A stretch of DNA of 64,000 nt from Micromonospora sp. NBC_01813 (GCF_035917335.1 NZ_CP109067.1:7563001-7627000); one strand, 5' to 3'. Positions 32,123 to 40,755 are shown, counted from the first letter of the stretch. The notes: a model not told the origin generated them from the letters alone. Numbers and translations: made by a program.

Positions 32123-32890
32123 ATGCTCCAGGAGACGGACATCCCTTACCTTGGCACGTCGTGGCCCTGGCTGGACGACCCGGATGAGCTTGAGGAGGAC
32201 GAGCTCATCGACCCCTTCGACGGGGCCATCTATCAGGTGGCACCGCCGGAGAACCCGGGGGTCGGACCGACCTACAGCCGGACTGATGGGTTGTACGAGC
32301 CGCGCGACGAAGATGAGGCGAGTTTCCAGCGGATCCACCGGCGGGTTCTCGGTCAGGCCATAGCGGGGCTGGCCCACAATGCTCGGATCGTCGAAGGGAA
32401 GACCACGAAGTTGGTCCCGGACGCCGAAGCCGAAATGGCCGAGGACGGGGAGTCGGCCGTGGCGGTCGCCGCGATCGGGGTGAATGCCCTGGCGGGTACC
32501 GGCGGCGTCAGTCCGTGCGTGGCCGTGCTGGCCCGCGCACCGGCGGGCAATCGCTGGCGGGTCGGCTGCATCCACCTCAGCGCCGACGACATGAAGACTC
32601 TCGAACTGGTTATCGCTGCACTCGACCGGCTGCTGACGAAGCTGTCCCAGACGGGTCCGGACGCGAGCACCGGACCGGTCGAGCTCTACGTCGTTGGTGG
32701 CTGCGAGGATGAGAACGTCGCGTACGAGGAGTTCGGCCGGGTCATTGCCGCCGCCCAACTCCGCGCGGCCGGCCAGAGCGTTGTCCAGGTCCAGCTCGCC
32801 GGCGCCTTGGTGCCGGCCTGCGCCGACGAGCAGTACGTCGATGTGTACATCGGCTCGGGTGGCGTGACCTACTCCGTCGAGCAGGGCTAG
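32123..32890 (+). CDS. Unknown protein with CheD-like deamidase pattern
   Basis: This 255-residue protein has an acidic N-terminal third and a C-terminal half resembling the CheD glutamine deamidase fold. Thr126 lies six residues before Cys132 in TGGVSPCVAV, and His151 follows in GCIHLS. This is close to the Thr-Cys-His arrangement of CheD (Thr six before Cys, His about 17 after). VVGGCEDE and the helix YEEFGRVIAAAQLRAAG match the positions of the CheD GGA...RN segment. No chemotaxis genes are nearby. It follows the ART-like gene by 12 bases, so the two probably act together. The match is by eye and needs profile or structure comparison. Confidence 0.5.
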   Translation: MLQETDIPYLGTSWPWLDDPDELEEDELIDPFDGAIYQVAPPENPGVGPTYSRTDGLYEPRDEDEASFQRIHRRVLGQAIAGLAHNARIVEGKTTKLVPDAEAEMAEDGESAVAVAAIGVNALAGTGGVSPCVAVLARAPAGNRWRVGCIHLSADDMKTLELVIAALDRLLTKLSQTGPDASTGPVELYVVGGCEDENVAYEEFGRVIAAAQLRAAGQSVVQVQLAGALVPACADEQYVDVYIGSGGVTYSVEQG

Positions 32891-32926
32891 CGTGCCTGTC
32901 GGACGAAGGCATCTACGCCGAAGAGC

Positions 32927-33457
32927 TCAGCCAGCAGGCGACACCGGGGTGCTCATCTGGTCGCGGCGTAGTTGCAGTGCCGGGTGGCGGGACGGGGCGA
33001 AACCGAGTGACTGGTAGAGGTTTCCGCTGCCTGTCGTGGCGTTCAGGTCGACGACGCTGACACTGGTGTCGGTGGCGAACCAGTCGATCAGGGCCTGTAC
33101 GCAGTCTCGGGCGTAGCCGTGGCCGCGATGGGCTGGCTCTGTGCACACGTTGAACAGGTGGCCGCGTAGCCCGCCCGGGTTGCCGGGGGAGGGGGCGTGC
33201 CGGTCGCACTGGCCGATGGCGTTGCTGACGATGCCGTGGCGGGGGTCGTCGACTACGAACGCGGCGAACGTGTTCGGGTCGTCGAGTGACTGGGTGAACC
33301 AGTCGAGGGCTGCGGAGCGCCACTCGGCCGACTCATCGCCGATCGGTGCGCCCATGTCGTGCAGCATGACGACCCGGAGCCGTACCAGGGCGGGCGCGTC
33401 GGCTGTGGTCGCTCGGCGCGCCTGTGGTCGCGCCTGTGGTCGCGCTGGATGTTGCAT
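32927..33457 (-). CDS. GNAT-family N-acetyltransferase, copy 2
   Basis: This 176-residue acetyltransferase is nearly identical to the copy at 30374-30907, with the same EPAHRGHGYAR acetyl-CoA loop. Only the last residues (STPVSPAG instead of TVPVPPPTG) and one or two internal positions differ. Two small GntR genes lie upstream on the same strand, the first ending 120 bases before this start, so this copy probably keeps the original context. Substrate unknown. Confidence 0.85.
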   Translation of the reverse strand: MQHPARPQARPQARRATTADAPALVRLRVVMLHDMGAPIGDESAEWRSAALDWFTQSLDDPNTFAAFVVDDPRHGIVSNAIGQCDRHAPSPGNPGGLRGHLFNVCTEPAHRGHGYARDCVQALIDWFATDTSVSVVDLNATTGSGNLYQSLGFAPSRHPALQLRRDQMSTPVSPAG

Positions 33458-33577
33458 CGGCGCAGCCTATCGCCAGCCGGCACCGGGCGTGACCTGGCTT
33501 GACGGCGCGAGGGGAGCGCCATGGCCCTTAAACCGGCGGCGAAAGGGCCATGCGACTCCCCTCGACCCGGAGTCGGG
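32953..33577. repeat. 625-bp direct duplication, copy 2
   Basis: Second copy of 30403-31027. It ends one base before the stop codon of the neighbouring GntR gene, so the downstream junction falls exactly at that gene's end. The 57-bp hairpin lies at 33508-33564 within it. Confidence 0.92.
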
Positions 33578-33814
33578 CTACGAGCCGGCAATCTCGTCGC
33601 GGTCGGCGACGAAGACGCCGAGCCCGGGTACGCCCTGCACGAAGCCTTGTGCCTGGAGGGCGAGGATGGCTTGGCGGACGACTGACGTGGCGACGCGATG
33701 CTGTTCGCGCAACTGGTCGGTGGACGGCAGTTGATCGCCAGGGCGCAGCTCACCGGACGCCATCTGCAGGCGCAGGTGGTTGGCGAGTCGCCGCCACTGC
33801 GGCTCGACGGGCAT
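33578..33814 (-). CDS. HTH-only GntR-type protein, copy 1
   Basis: This 78-residue protein consists almost only of a GntR winged helix (GDQLPSTDQLREQHRVATSV followed by VRQAILALQAQGFVQGVPGLGVFV). I start it at ATG 33814, preceded by GGGAG, because this aligns with the start of its neighbour; an in-frame upstream start would add four residues. It lacks any effector domain. The gene at 33850-34089 is a close paralogue, so the two are a tandem duplication. They may act as dimers controlling the GNAT gene or each other. Confidence 0.8.
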   Translation of the reverse strand: MPVEPQWRRLANHLRLQMASGELRPGDQLPSTDQLREQHRVATSVVRQAILALQAQGFVQGVPGLGVFVADRDEIAGS

Positions 33815-33849
33815 CAGTGCTCCCAAAAGGCTACTTTCACCAGCCCACG

Positions 33850-34089
33850 CTACGAGCCGCCAGCGGTCTCGTCCTGGTCGGCGACGAACACCCCAAGCCC
33901 GTGTACGCCCTGCACGACGCCCTGCGTCTGTAGGACGAGTACGGCTTGGCGGACCACTGTGGTCGACACCTTGTACTGATCACGCAGCTGCGCGGTCGAT
34001 GGCAGTCGATCACCGGGACCGAGCTCGCCGGATTCGATCTGCGAGCGGATGTGATCGGCGATCTGCTGCCACTTGGGCTTTACGGGCAT
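33850..34089 (-). CDS. HTH-only GntR-type protein, copy 2
   Basis: This 79-residue GntR winged-helix protein (GDRLPSTAQLRDQYKVSTTV followed by VRQAVLVLQTQGVVQGVHGLGVFV) is about two-thirds identical to its downstream neighbour and likewise has no ligand domain. GGGAG precedes the ATG. A dyad ACAAG-N6-CTTGT at 34140-34155 in its upstream region is a possible binding site for one or both proteins. Its neighbour starts 35 bases downstream. Confidence 0.8.
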   Translation of the reverse strand: MPVKPKWQQIADHIRSQIESGELGPGDRLPSTAQLRDQYKVSTTVVRQAVLVLQTQGVVQGVHGLGVFVADQDETAGGS

Positions 34090-34211
34090 TTGGGCTCCCA
34101 GGTCTGCCCTGCCATTTGATCACAGCGCAGCTATGTACGACAAGGCACAACTTGTGGGGTTGCTTTACACGGGATGACGTGAGGGCGGTTCACCTGGTGG
34201 CGGAGGTCGGC

Positions 34212-34937
34212 ATGACGGACACGCCAGCAGAAAAGCGCGACCCGGCAGACGGGCAGGCGTTGCAGGTCGCCGCCGAGACGATCGACGTGCTGCGGACCGT
34301 CGCCCTGGCGATGGAGACCGCGGTGACTCACGCCGAGGAGCAGTTGCACGGCGGCCGGCATCCGGACGCCGGGCTGGCCACCGACCGTTACCAGGCCGCA
34401 CTGCACGAGGCGTGGGAGGCGTACGGCGAGGTCCTCGACGCCGTCGCCGCCGGCCGCCCGCAGCTGCCAGGTGGGCGACCGGTGGCGGTCGCATCCATTC
34501 TGTACGGCCTGCGGACCGCCCGCCACCACGCCGCGCACGCCGCCGCGCAACTGCCGGGCCTGCGCGACCGGTTGGCGTCTGCCGCCGATCGGCTGCACCG
34601 CAGCGACCGCCCGCCGGCTCAGGCCGTCGCCGACCGGCTGACCGCCGCGCTGGGCCGGCTGCGTGACGTCGAGACCAGTTTGGCGCTCGGCACCGGCGCG
34701 GTCGACCGCTATCTTGACGCCCTCGACACCGGTGCCGATCCGCCGGCCGCCCGGACGGCCCGACTCGCCGCAGTGCAGCCGGTGGCCCGCCCGGCTGGCG
34801 GCGACGCCGCTGCCATCGGCACTCGGACAGCGGCGGCCGTGGTCGCCGCCAACCGGCGGCAGCTACGTTTCCGGACCCGCTGGCAGCTGGTACGCCGGAG
34901 CCTGCGGGAGTCGATCAGGCGGGAGGTGGGGCTGTGA
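34212..34937 (+). CDS. Unknown all-helical protein
   Basis: This 241-residue protein is rich in Ala, Arg and Leu and predicted all helical, with repeated helices such as AAETIDVLRTVALAMETAVTH and YQAALHEAWEAYGEVLDAVA. I choose ATG 34212 because GGAGG lies five bases upstream. A much longer open frame begins at 33780 but runs over the GntR genes. It overlaps the next small gene by four bases. No domain is recognised. Confidence 0.7.
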   Translation: MTDTPAEKRDPADGQALQVAAETIDVLRTVALAMETAVTHAEEQLHGGRHPDAGLATDRYQAALHEAWEAYGEVLDAVAAGRPQLPGGRPVAVASILYGLRTARHHAAHAAAQLPGLRDRLASAADRLHRSDRPPAQAVADRLTAALGRLRDVETSLALGTGAVDRYLDALDTGADPPAARTARLAAVQPVARPAGGDAAAIGTRTAAAVVAANRRQLRFRTRWQLVRRSLRESIRREVGL

Positions 34938-35248
34938 CGAACAGCCAGCCGGTGGCGGCGCTCACCTGTCTGATGGCCGGGCAGGTGCCGGCCCATGACC
35001 GGCGGGTCCAGCGGTTCACCGAAGCCGACCGGCAGCACTATCTTGACCTGCTCAGCGCGTTGTTGGTGCTCTGCGCCGACCGGCGGTTCCGGCGCGACGA
35101 CCAGGGCGCGGTGATCCGGTTCGTGGCCAGCGTCCGGGAGCGTTTCGACCCCGACCGCACCCTGGTCAGTGACGAGCAGCCCAGCCCGGCCGGCTTCGAC
35201 GCGCTGCTGCGCGAGGTCGACGCCATGGTCACCGTCCCGCCGCCGTGA
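34934..35248 (+). CDS. Unknown small helical protein
   Basis: This 104-residue protein starts at GTG 34934, overlapping the preceding stop. It is mostly helical (RHYLDLLSALLVL-type segment, then RFVASVRERFDPDRT) with a short Pro-rich end. It is co-translated with the helical protein before it and they may form a complex. No family is recognised. Confidence 0.65.
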   Translation: MTNSQPVAALTCLMAGQVPAHDRRVQRFTEADRQHYLDLLSALLVLCADRRFRRDDQGAVIRFVASVRERFDPDRTLVSDEQPSPAGFDALLREVDAMVTVPPP

Positions 35249-35278
35249 CGACGACATCTGGCCGCTATCGAACGACCG

Positions 35279-36247
35279 TTACCGGGGTGGTGGTTTCCGG
35301 TCGCGGAAGACGTGCCGGTAGGTCTGCGGCGGTACCGCGACCGCGCGTTGGAAATGCATCCGCAACGTGGCGGCGGACCCGAAACCGACCCGACGGGCGA
35401 CCCACTCAACCGGTTCCTCGGTGGTTTCCAGCAGCTCCTGGGCGAGTCGGATCCGTTGCTGCACCAGCCAACGGAGTGGGCTGATCCCGGTGATCTCCAC
35501 AAACCGTCGGGCGAACGTACGCGGGCTCATGTTCGCCCGACGGGCCAGTTCCGGCACGGTCAGTGGATCGTCGAGGTGTTCGCGGATCCAGTCCAGCATC
35601 GGGCCCAGTTCGGTGCCTGCCGGCACCCGTACCGGTGGCTGCACGAACTGCGCCTGGGACCCGTTGCGATGTGGCGGCACCACCATCCGTCTGGCCAGTT
35701 CGCGCGCCACCGTTGCGCCGTGGTCGAGCGTGACGAGATGCAGGCAGATGTCGATGGCTGCACCCGTGCCAGCGGACGTGAGGATGTCGCCGTCGTCGAC
35801 GAAGAGGACCCCGCTGTCCACGTTCACCTTCGGCCACTGGTAGGCGAAGTCGGTCAAGTTCATCCAATGTGTCGTGGCGCGCCGGCCGTCGAGCAGCCCT
35901 GCGGCGGCGAGCAGGTACGCACCGGTGCAGATCGCCACCATCCGGGCACCTCGTTCGTGCGCCCGTCGAAGGCTGGCCAGCAGTTCCCCCGGCGGCTCCA
36001 GCTGGGTGCGGCGGGCGCACGACGCCACGATGACGGTGTCGGCCTGCTCCAGTTCGGCCAGCGACCACGGGACCGCCAAGCCCATCCCGCCCGCCCCCCG
36101 GATCCGGCCCGGAGCCGCAGCGCACAGGCGCAGCTCATACCAGGGATCCACTATGTCGGACCGGTCGATTCCGAAGACCTCACACGGTACGGCGAGCTCG
36201 AAGATCGGCATCTCATCGGTGACAGCCACAGCGACGACATGGGCCAT
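35279..36247 (-). CDS. GlxA-type AraC-family regulator with DJ-1/PfpI domain
   Basis: This 322-residue regulator has an N-terminal DJ-1/PfpI-like domain (about 1-190, with VAICTGAYLLAAAGLLDGRRATTHW around the nucleophile-elbow cysteine) and a C-terminal AraC double helix-turn-helix (LARRANMSPRTFARRFVEIT and VARRVGFGSAATLRMHFQRA). The architecture is that of GlxA-type regulators. The permease gene lies divergently and close by, so it is the probable target. The ligand is unknown. Confidence 0.9.
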   Translation of the reverse strand: MAHVVAVAVTDEMPIFELAVPCEVFGIDRSDIVDPWYELRLCAAAPGRIRGAGGMGLAVPWSLAELEQADTVIVASCARRTQLEPPGELLASLRRAHERGARMVAICTGAYLLAAAGLLDGRRATTHWMNLTDFAYQWPKVNVDSGVLFVDDGDILTSAGTGAAIDICLHLVTLDHGATVARELARRMVVPPHRNGSQAQFVQPPVRVPAGTELGPMLDWIREHLDDPLTVPELARRANMSPRTFARRFVEITGISPLRWLVQQRIRLAQELLETTEEPVEWVARRVGFGSAATLRMHFQRAVAVPPQTYRHVFRDRKPPPR

Positions 36248-36317
36248 GGCAGAAACCTAGCGGGTTCTGGCACTACTCGTGCTGTTGCCGGCTTCGTCCG
36301 CCTGCCGCTGTCGCCTG

Positions 36318-37634
36318 GTGGTCGACAGCGCACCGGAAGTCAAGCCCACCCCGGCCGGTCCCGCCGGCGGACAGGTGACGTTCGTCCAGGGCACGGCGCT
36401 CTACGTGGGCGCCGTGCTCGGCACCGGGGCGATCGCCCTGCCGGCCCTGGCCGCCCGAGCAGCGGGTCCGGCGTCGTTACTGGCCTGGCTGGGCATGGTC
36501 CTGATGTCCATCCCGCTCGCCGCGACCTTCGCCGCGCTCGGCTCCCGGTATCCGGACTCCGGCGGTGTGTCGACCTACGTCCGGCGTGCCTTCGGAGATC
36601 GGCTGGCGGCGCTGGTCGGCTGGTGCTTCTACCTGACGGTGCCACCGGCGATGGCCGCCGCCGCCCTGTTCGGTGGTGCCTACGTGGCCAGCGCCACCGG
36701 CGGTGGCGGCGCCACCGTCGTCGGCACGGCGGCGCTGCTGATCGCCACCGTCACGATCGCGAACGCCTTCGGGCTGCGGGTCTCCGGCCGACTCGCCCTG
36801 CTGCTCGCGGGCGTGCTCGCGACGCTGCTGCTGGTCGCCGCGATCACCGCCCTGCCGTACGCGCGGTGGGACAACCTGCAGCCGTTCGCGCCCTACGGCT
36901 GGCCGGCGGTCGCGACGGCTGCGGCGCTGCTGGTCTGGAGCTTCTCCGGCTGGGAGGCGATGACGCACCTGTCGGCGGACTTCCGACGACCCGCCCGCGA
37001 CATTCCGCGTACCACCGCAGCGGCCGTCGCCATCGTCGGCGTGCTCTACCTCACCGTGGCCGCAGCCAGCATTGCCGTCCTCGGTGCTGCGGCAGGGGAG
37101 TCGAATGCGCCGCTGGCCGATCTGCTGGCGATCGGGCTCGGTGGGCCGAGCCGGGTGATCGCCGCAGCGGCCGCCGTGTTGCTGACCCTCGGTGTGATGA
37201 ACACCTACCAGGCGGGTGCGGCGAAACTCGGTGCGGCTCTCGGTCGCGACGCAGCCCTGCCCCGCTGGCTGTCGCCGGGTGCCGCTTCTGGGGAGGTGCC
37301 GTTGCGCAGCGTCCTGGTGGTGGCGGCGTTCGCCGGTGCCGCGCTGGCTGGGGTGGCGCTGCTCGGCAACGCCGATCCGGAGCCGCTGGTGCTGCTGACC
37401 ACGGGTGCGTTCATGACCGTGTACGTCCTCGGAGCCGCCGCTGCGGTGCGCCTGCTGCCGCGGCGCAGTCCGGGCTGGGTGTCCGCGTTCGTATCGATGC
37501 TCGCCGCCGTGGCGCTGCTCGCCACGATCGGACGGTACCTGTTGTGGCCACTGGGGTTGGCCGGAGCGTGTCTGCTCTACCTGTACCTCGATGCGCGGCC
37601 CGCCGGCGTGGCTAGGCATCCGCCCCCAGGGTAG
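36318..37634 (+). CDS. APC-family amino acid permease (YjeH-like)
   Basis: This is a 438-residue membrane protein with about 12 hydrophobic segments. TALYVGAVLGTGAIALPALAA is the glycine-rich first span of APC transporters, and RRPARDIPRTTAAAVAIVGVLY follows the sixth span. Overall it resembles YjeH/neutral amino acid efflux permeases. No clear ribosome binding site marks the start; GTG 36318 is used here, but GTG 36279 would add 13 residues. It is divergent from the GlxA-type regulator, which may control it. Import or export cannot be told from sequence. Confidence 0.85.
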   Translation: MVDSAPEVKPTPAGPAGGQVTFVQGTALYVGAVLGTGAIALPALAARAAGPASLLAWLGMVLMSIPLAATFAALGSRYPDSGGVSTYVRRAFGDRLAALVGWCFYLTVPPAMAAAALFGGAYVASATGGGGATVVGTAALLIATVTIANAFGLRVSGRLALLLAGVLATLLLVAAITALPYARWDNLQPFAPYGWPAVATAAALLVWSFSGWEAMTHLSADFRRPARDIPRTTAAAVAIVGVLYLTVAAASIAVLGAAAGESNAPLADLLAIGLGGPSRVIAAAAAVLLTLGVMNTYQAGAAKLGAALGRDAALPRWLSPGAASGEVPLRSVLVVAAFAGAALAGVALLGNADPEPLVLLTTGAFMTVYVLGAAAAVRLLPRRSPGWVSAFVSMLAAVALLATIGRYLLWPLGLAGACLLYLYLDARPAGVARHPPPG

Positions 37635-37690
37635 TTCCCTGATGGACTGACCAGAATATTCTTGTTCCCACCCCAACTCGAGGACGGTCG

Positions 37691-38527
37691 ATGACAGGGA
37701 ACAGCCTGACTCACATGTTGCTGCTGCGGACCGCTGGCGGCCAGTGCGATCTGGAGCCGAAGCGTCTGCTCGACGTCTTCGCCGACCAGCGGCGGCGGCT
37801 CCGCGCGGACCTGGGGAGTTTCGGCCCCGAGGAGTGGGCGGCGCCGACCCGCTGCCCCGGCTGGTCCGCACACGACGTCGTCCGGCATCTGTGCGATGTC
37901 ACTCGTGCGCTCACCGCCGGGCCGGGGGACCGCACGTACGACATGCACGCCGGATTCGACCCGAGGACCACACCGAGTCGGTGGCTGGCCGCGTCAGCCG
38001 GCGAATCACCGGCCGCGACCCTCGACCGCCTCGCGGCGACGACGGACGAGGCGCTGGTCTCGGCCCGGGAGCGGCTGACCCGCGACGACCGGTTCGACGT
38101 CGTTCTGCCGTACGGGCCGATGGACTGGACGGTCCAGGCGCTGCACGTCCTGTGGGACTCGTGGCTGCATGAGCGGGACATCTTTCTGGCTCTCCGCGCC
38201 GGCCGGCCGGCTGACGCCGAGGCGACCGGCTACGCGAGCGCGTACGGGCTGTTCATCGCCGCAGCCGTGGCGCACATGTTCGGCGACGGCGTGAGCGAGC
38301 GTCTCGTACTCGGCGGTGATGGTGGTGGCGTCTTCGAGTTGGACACCAACGATTCAGTCACGCTCACCGTGACCCGGACGGCGACGGACGGTCCGCCCGC
38401 CGCTGCGGTGACGGACGCGCTGGCCGGTCGCGGCTCGGCCGCGGTGCTCGACGGACTGCCCGACCAGGCGCGGACCGCCCTGACCCACCTCGCTACCTTC
38501 TTCACCACTGAGGTCGACGAGACGTAA
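37691..38527 (+). CDS. Mycothiol-dependent maleylpyruvate isomerase family (DinB-like) protein
   Basis: This 278-residue protein has the N-terminal MDMPI/DinB-like helical bundle: PTRCPGWSAHDVVRHLCD and DSWLHERDIFLAL carry the histidines and acidic residues of the metal site. A small C-terminal domain follows (residues about 190-270). Such proteins in actinomycetes are mycothiol-dependent isomerases or transferases of varied substrates. It stands alone, convergent with the degradation cluster. A link to ring-cleavage products (maleylpyruvate-like) is possible but unproven. Confidence 0.8.
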   Translation: MTGNSLTHMLLLRTAGGQCDLEPKRLLDVFADQRRRLRADLGSFGPEEWAAPTRCPGWSAHDVVRHLCDVTRALTAGPGDRTYDMHAGFDPRTTPSRWLAASAGESPAATLDRLAATTDEALVSARERLTRDDRFDVVLPYGPMDWTVQALHVLWDSWLHERDIFLALRAGRPADAEATGYASAYGLFIAAAVAHMFGDGVSERLVLGGDGGGVFELDTNDSVTLTVTRTATDGPPAAAVTDALAGRGSAAVLDGLPDQARTALTHLATFFTTEVDET

Positions 38528-38555
38528 ACCTGACGCGGTAGCGCCGCGACGTCCG

Positions 38556-39533
38556 CTACGGGGTGATGACGATCCGGCTGCCGGCCGTACCGTCGGCCTG
38601 GGTCTGCCAGGCGGCGGCCACCTCGGCCAGCGGTCGCACCTGGTGGTCGACGGTCAGCCGGCCGGCGTGGGCGTGCCCGGCGATCGCGGCGATCGCCGCG
38701 GCCCGCTGCTGTGGGTTCAGTTCGTTGTTGGTGTAGCCGAGGATTCGCAGTGCGCCGCCGCGCAGGGTGGCCGACTCGATCGGGGCGGTGGCCCCGGCCG
38801 AGCTGCCCAGGTTGACCAGCCGGCCGCCGGGGCGCAGTACCCGTAGCGCGGCCGCCGCCGGCACCCCGAACAGTGGGTCGAGGACCAGATCGACCGGTCC
38901 GGCGGCGGCGTCGCGGATCCGGTCGGCGAGCCCGGGTACGTCGTCGTCGGCGCGGAGCAGCACCACCGCGTCGGCTCCCAGCTCGCGCAGCCGGTCGGCG
39001 GCGGCGGTCGACCGGCAGACGGCGGTCACCCGCCGGGCGCCAGCCAGCCGGGCGATCTGCACCCCGGCCTGCCCGACGGTGCCGCTGGCGCCGAGGACCA
39101 GCACGTCCTGCCCGGCGCGTAACCCGCCTCGTGACGTCAGCGCCGACCAGGCGGCGACCGCCGAGTAGCCGAGCGCGGCGATCAGCCGGTGGTCCACCCC
39201 GTCGGGCAGCGGCACCAGGTTGGTGACGGCCACGACGGCGTACTCGGCGAGGCCGCCGTCGCCGGGTGCCATGCCGGCGCTGGTCGGGAACCACACTGCG
39301 GAGCCGTCGGTGAGGGTGCCGACGCCCTGCACCCCGGGCACGTACGGCAGCGCCGGCGCACCCAGGTAGGAGGTGCCGGAGGCGCAGAGCAGGTCGAGCG
39401 GGGTGATCGGCGCGGCGCTCACCCGGACCAGCGTCTGCCCGGCGGCCGGGGTCGGTCGCGGTCGCGGCTGCGCCACCGGCGGCTCGCCGTACCCGGTGAG
39501 CACGGCGGCGCTCATCGACTCCGACATGCTCAT
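38556..39533 (-). CDS. Zinc-type alcohol dehydrogenase / quinone oxidoreductase family
   Basis: This is a 325-residue medium-chain dehydrogenase. The N-terminal GroES-like part (TLVRVSAAPITPLDLLCASG) precedes an NAD(P)H-binding Rossmann fold with VLGASGTVGQAGVQIARLAGA. It has no structural zinc cysteine cluster, so it fits the zinc-independent quinone oxidoreductase branch. The start at 39533 overlaps the stop of the LigA-like gene (ATGA); the longer open frame further upstream is false. It is the last gene of the cleavage operon and may reduce an unsaturated or quinone intermediate. Confidence 0.82.
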   Translation of the reverse strand: MSMSESMSAAVLTGYGEPPVAQPRPRPTPAAGQTLVRVSAAPITPLDLLCASGTSYLGAPALPYVPGVQGVGTLTDGSAVWFPTSAGMAPGDGGLAEYAVVAVTNLVPLPDGVDHRLIAALGYSAVAAWSALTSRGGLRAGQDVLVLGASGTVGQAGVQIARLAGARRVTAVCRSTAAADRLRELGADAVVLLRADDDVPGLADRIRDAAAGPVDLVLDPLFGVPAAAALRVLRPGGRLVNLGSSAGATAPIESATLRGGALRILGYTNNELNPQQRAAAIAAIAGHAHAGRLTVDHQVRPLAEVAAAWQTQADGTAGSRIVITP

Positions 39534-39895
39534 CAGGTGGCGATGTCCGGGTACGGCAACGCGAAGTGGGCCAGCCGCAGCCCGTACTGCTTCTGGTAGG
39601 CCAACGGCTCGGTGTGGTCGCGTTCGAACATGGCGATGAACAAGGTCAACGTCAGGAACGGGTGGGCGCCGAGCTCGAACAGCCGGACATGGTCGTGGCC
39701 GATCAGCGCCTCGCGTTCGTCGTCGGTGAAGCGCAGCCAGGTGCTGGCCTCGCCGGTGTGGCAGTTCAGTACGGAGTTCGCCCGCTCCGCCTCCCACCAG
39801 GTGACGAATTCCCGTGGTGCGGACCGGTATCGCTCGACGAGGTCCGGATCGCGGTCGACGGTGTAGAGAAACTTGTCCACGAGGTACTTGCTCAT
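39533..39895 (-). CDS. LigA-like alpha subunit of a class III extradiol dioxygenase
   Basis: This 120-residue, all-helical protein has the protocatechuate 4,5-dioxygenase alpha-subunit pattern (GAHPFLTLTLFIAMFERDH near the C-terminus). In LigAB enzymes it caps the active site formed by LigB. The ATG overlaps the LigB stop, so the subunits are co-translated. Protocatechuate, gallate or another catechol could be the substrate. Confidence 0.85.
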   Translation of the reverse strand: MSKYLVDKFLYTVDRDPDLVERYRSAPREFVTWWEAERANSVLNCHTGEASTWLRFTDDEREALIGHDHVRLFELGAHPFLTLTLFIAMFERDHTEPLAYQKQYGLRLAHFALPYPDIAT

Positions 39896-40755
39896 GCCGG
39901 CGCTCCGTTCGGGTACCAGGTGAAGTAGGCCTCCATGGTGTGGAACAGGTCCAGGGTGTCCACGTGGTGTGCTTTCGCGCCGGCACCGGCGACGCCCATC
40001 ATCAGCATGAAGTCCATGAAGCCGTGGGTGGCGTTGCCGGGGGAGTGCAGGCTGTCCAGGGTGACTTCGGCGAGGCAGCCGTCCAGGTCACCGTTGGCGA
40101 TCCACTCGACCGCCCGGCGGTCGAAGTCCGGGTCCGGGCCGTGCGGGCCGAACTGGCGTGGCCCGCCGAGTTCGAGCGACAGGTGGCCGGTGCCGATGAC
40201 CGCCACCCGCAGGTGACTCGGCCAGGATTCGACGATGTCCCGGATCGCCTCGCCGAGCTGCACGAAGCGTTTCGGCTGCGGCAGCGGCGGGGCGAAGATG
40301 TTGGTGTAGATCGGCACGATCGGCAGGTCCGCCTCGGGCCGCAGGGTGATGATCGGGCAGGTGATGCTGTGGTCGATCCGCAGCTCGTTGCTGAACGCCA
40401 GGTCGAAACCGGCGTCCAGGCCGGCCCGCAGCAGATGCCCGGACAGGTCTTCCTGGCCTTTGAGTAGCATCCGGGGCAGGCCGAACTCGCGTTCCTCGTT
40501 GTACCAGTTGGCGTCGTAGAACGGCGCCTTGCCGACCAGGAACTGCGGCATGTTGTCCAGCCACAGCTGGTGGAAGTGGTCGGAGCCGACCATCACCAGC
40601 ACGTCCGGGTTGGCCTTGGTCAGCGTCTCGCGGAAGGCGAGGATCTTGCGCTGCCATTCGTCGGCGAAGGGCGGGCGGTCTTCGCCGGTGGCGGTGGTGG
40701 CGCGGTAGTAGAACGGGTGGTGTGTGGAGGCGATGACCGCGACGATGCTGGCCAT
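39892..40755 (-). CDS. LigB-like catalytic subunit of a class III extradiol dioxygenase
   Basis: This 287-residue protein carries the LigB fold. The iron ligands are probably His12 and a histidine in GSDHFHQ, plus a later glutamate (NELRIDHS region) and a further histidine (VIGTGHLS) near the active site. It cleaves a ring next to, not between, the hydroxyls, using Fe(II). Gene order with LigA, a CoA transferase, a citryl-CoA-lyase-like protein and a dehydrogenase defines a degradation operon. Which catechol or hydroxylated heterocycle is cleaved cannot be read from sequence. Confidence 0.88.
   Translation of the reverse strand: MASIVAVIASTHHPFYYRATTATGEDRPPFADEWQRKILAFRETLTKANPDVLVMVGSDHFHQLWLDNMPQFLVGKAPFYDANWYNEEREFGLPRMLLKGQEDLSGHLLRAGLDAGFDLAFSNELRIDHSITCPIITLRPEADLPIVPIYTNIFAPPLPQPKRFVQLGEAIRDIVESWPSHLRVAVIGTGHLSLELGGPRQFGPHGPDPDFDRRAVEWIANGDLDGCLAEVTLDSLHSPGNATHGFMDFMLMMGVAGAGAKAHHVDTLDLFHTMEAYFTWYPNGAPA

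Noticed and set aside
33780-34937. Single long gene covering the GntR region and the helical protein
   Set aside because: The extension runs antisense over two clear GntR genes; a good ribosome binding site marks the shorter start at 34212.
38556-39986. 476-residue dehydrogenase with long N-terminal extension
   Set aside because: The added part is the LigA-like gene region read in the wrong frame; the overlap at 39533 decides the start.
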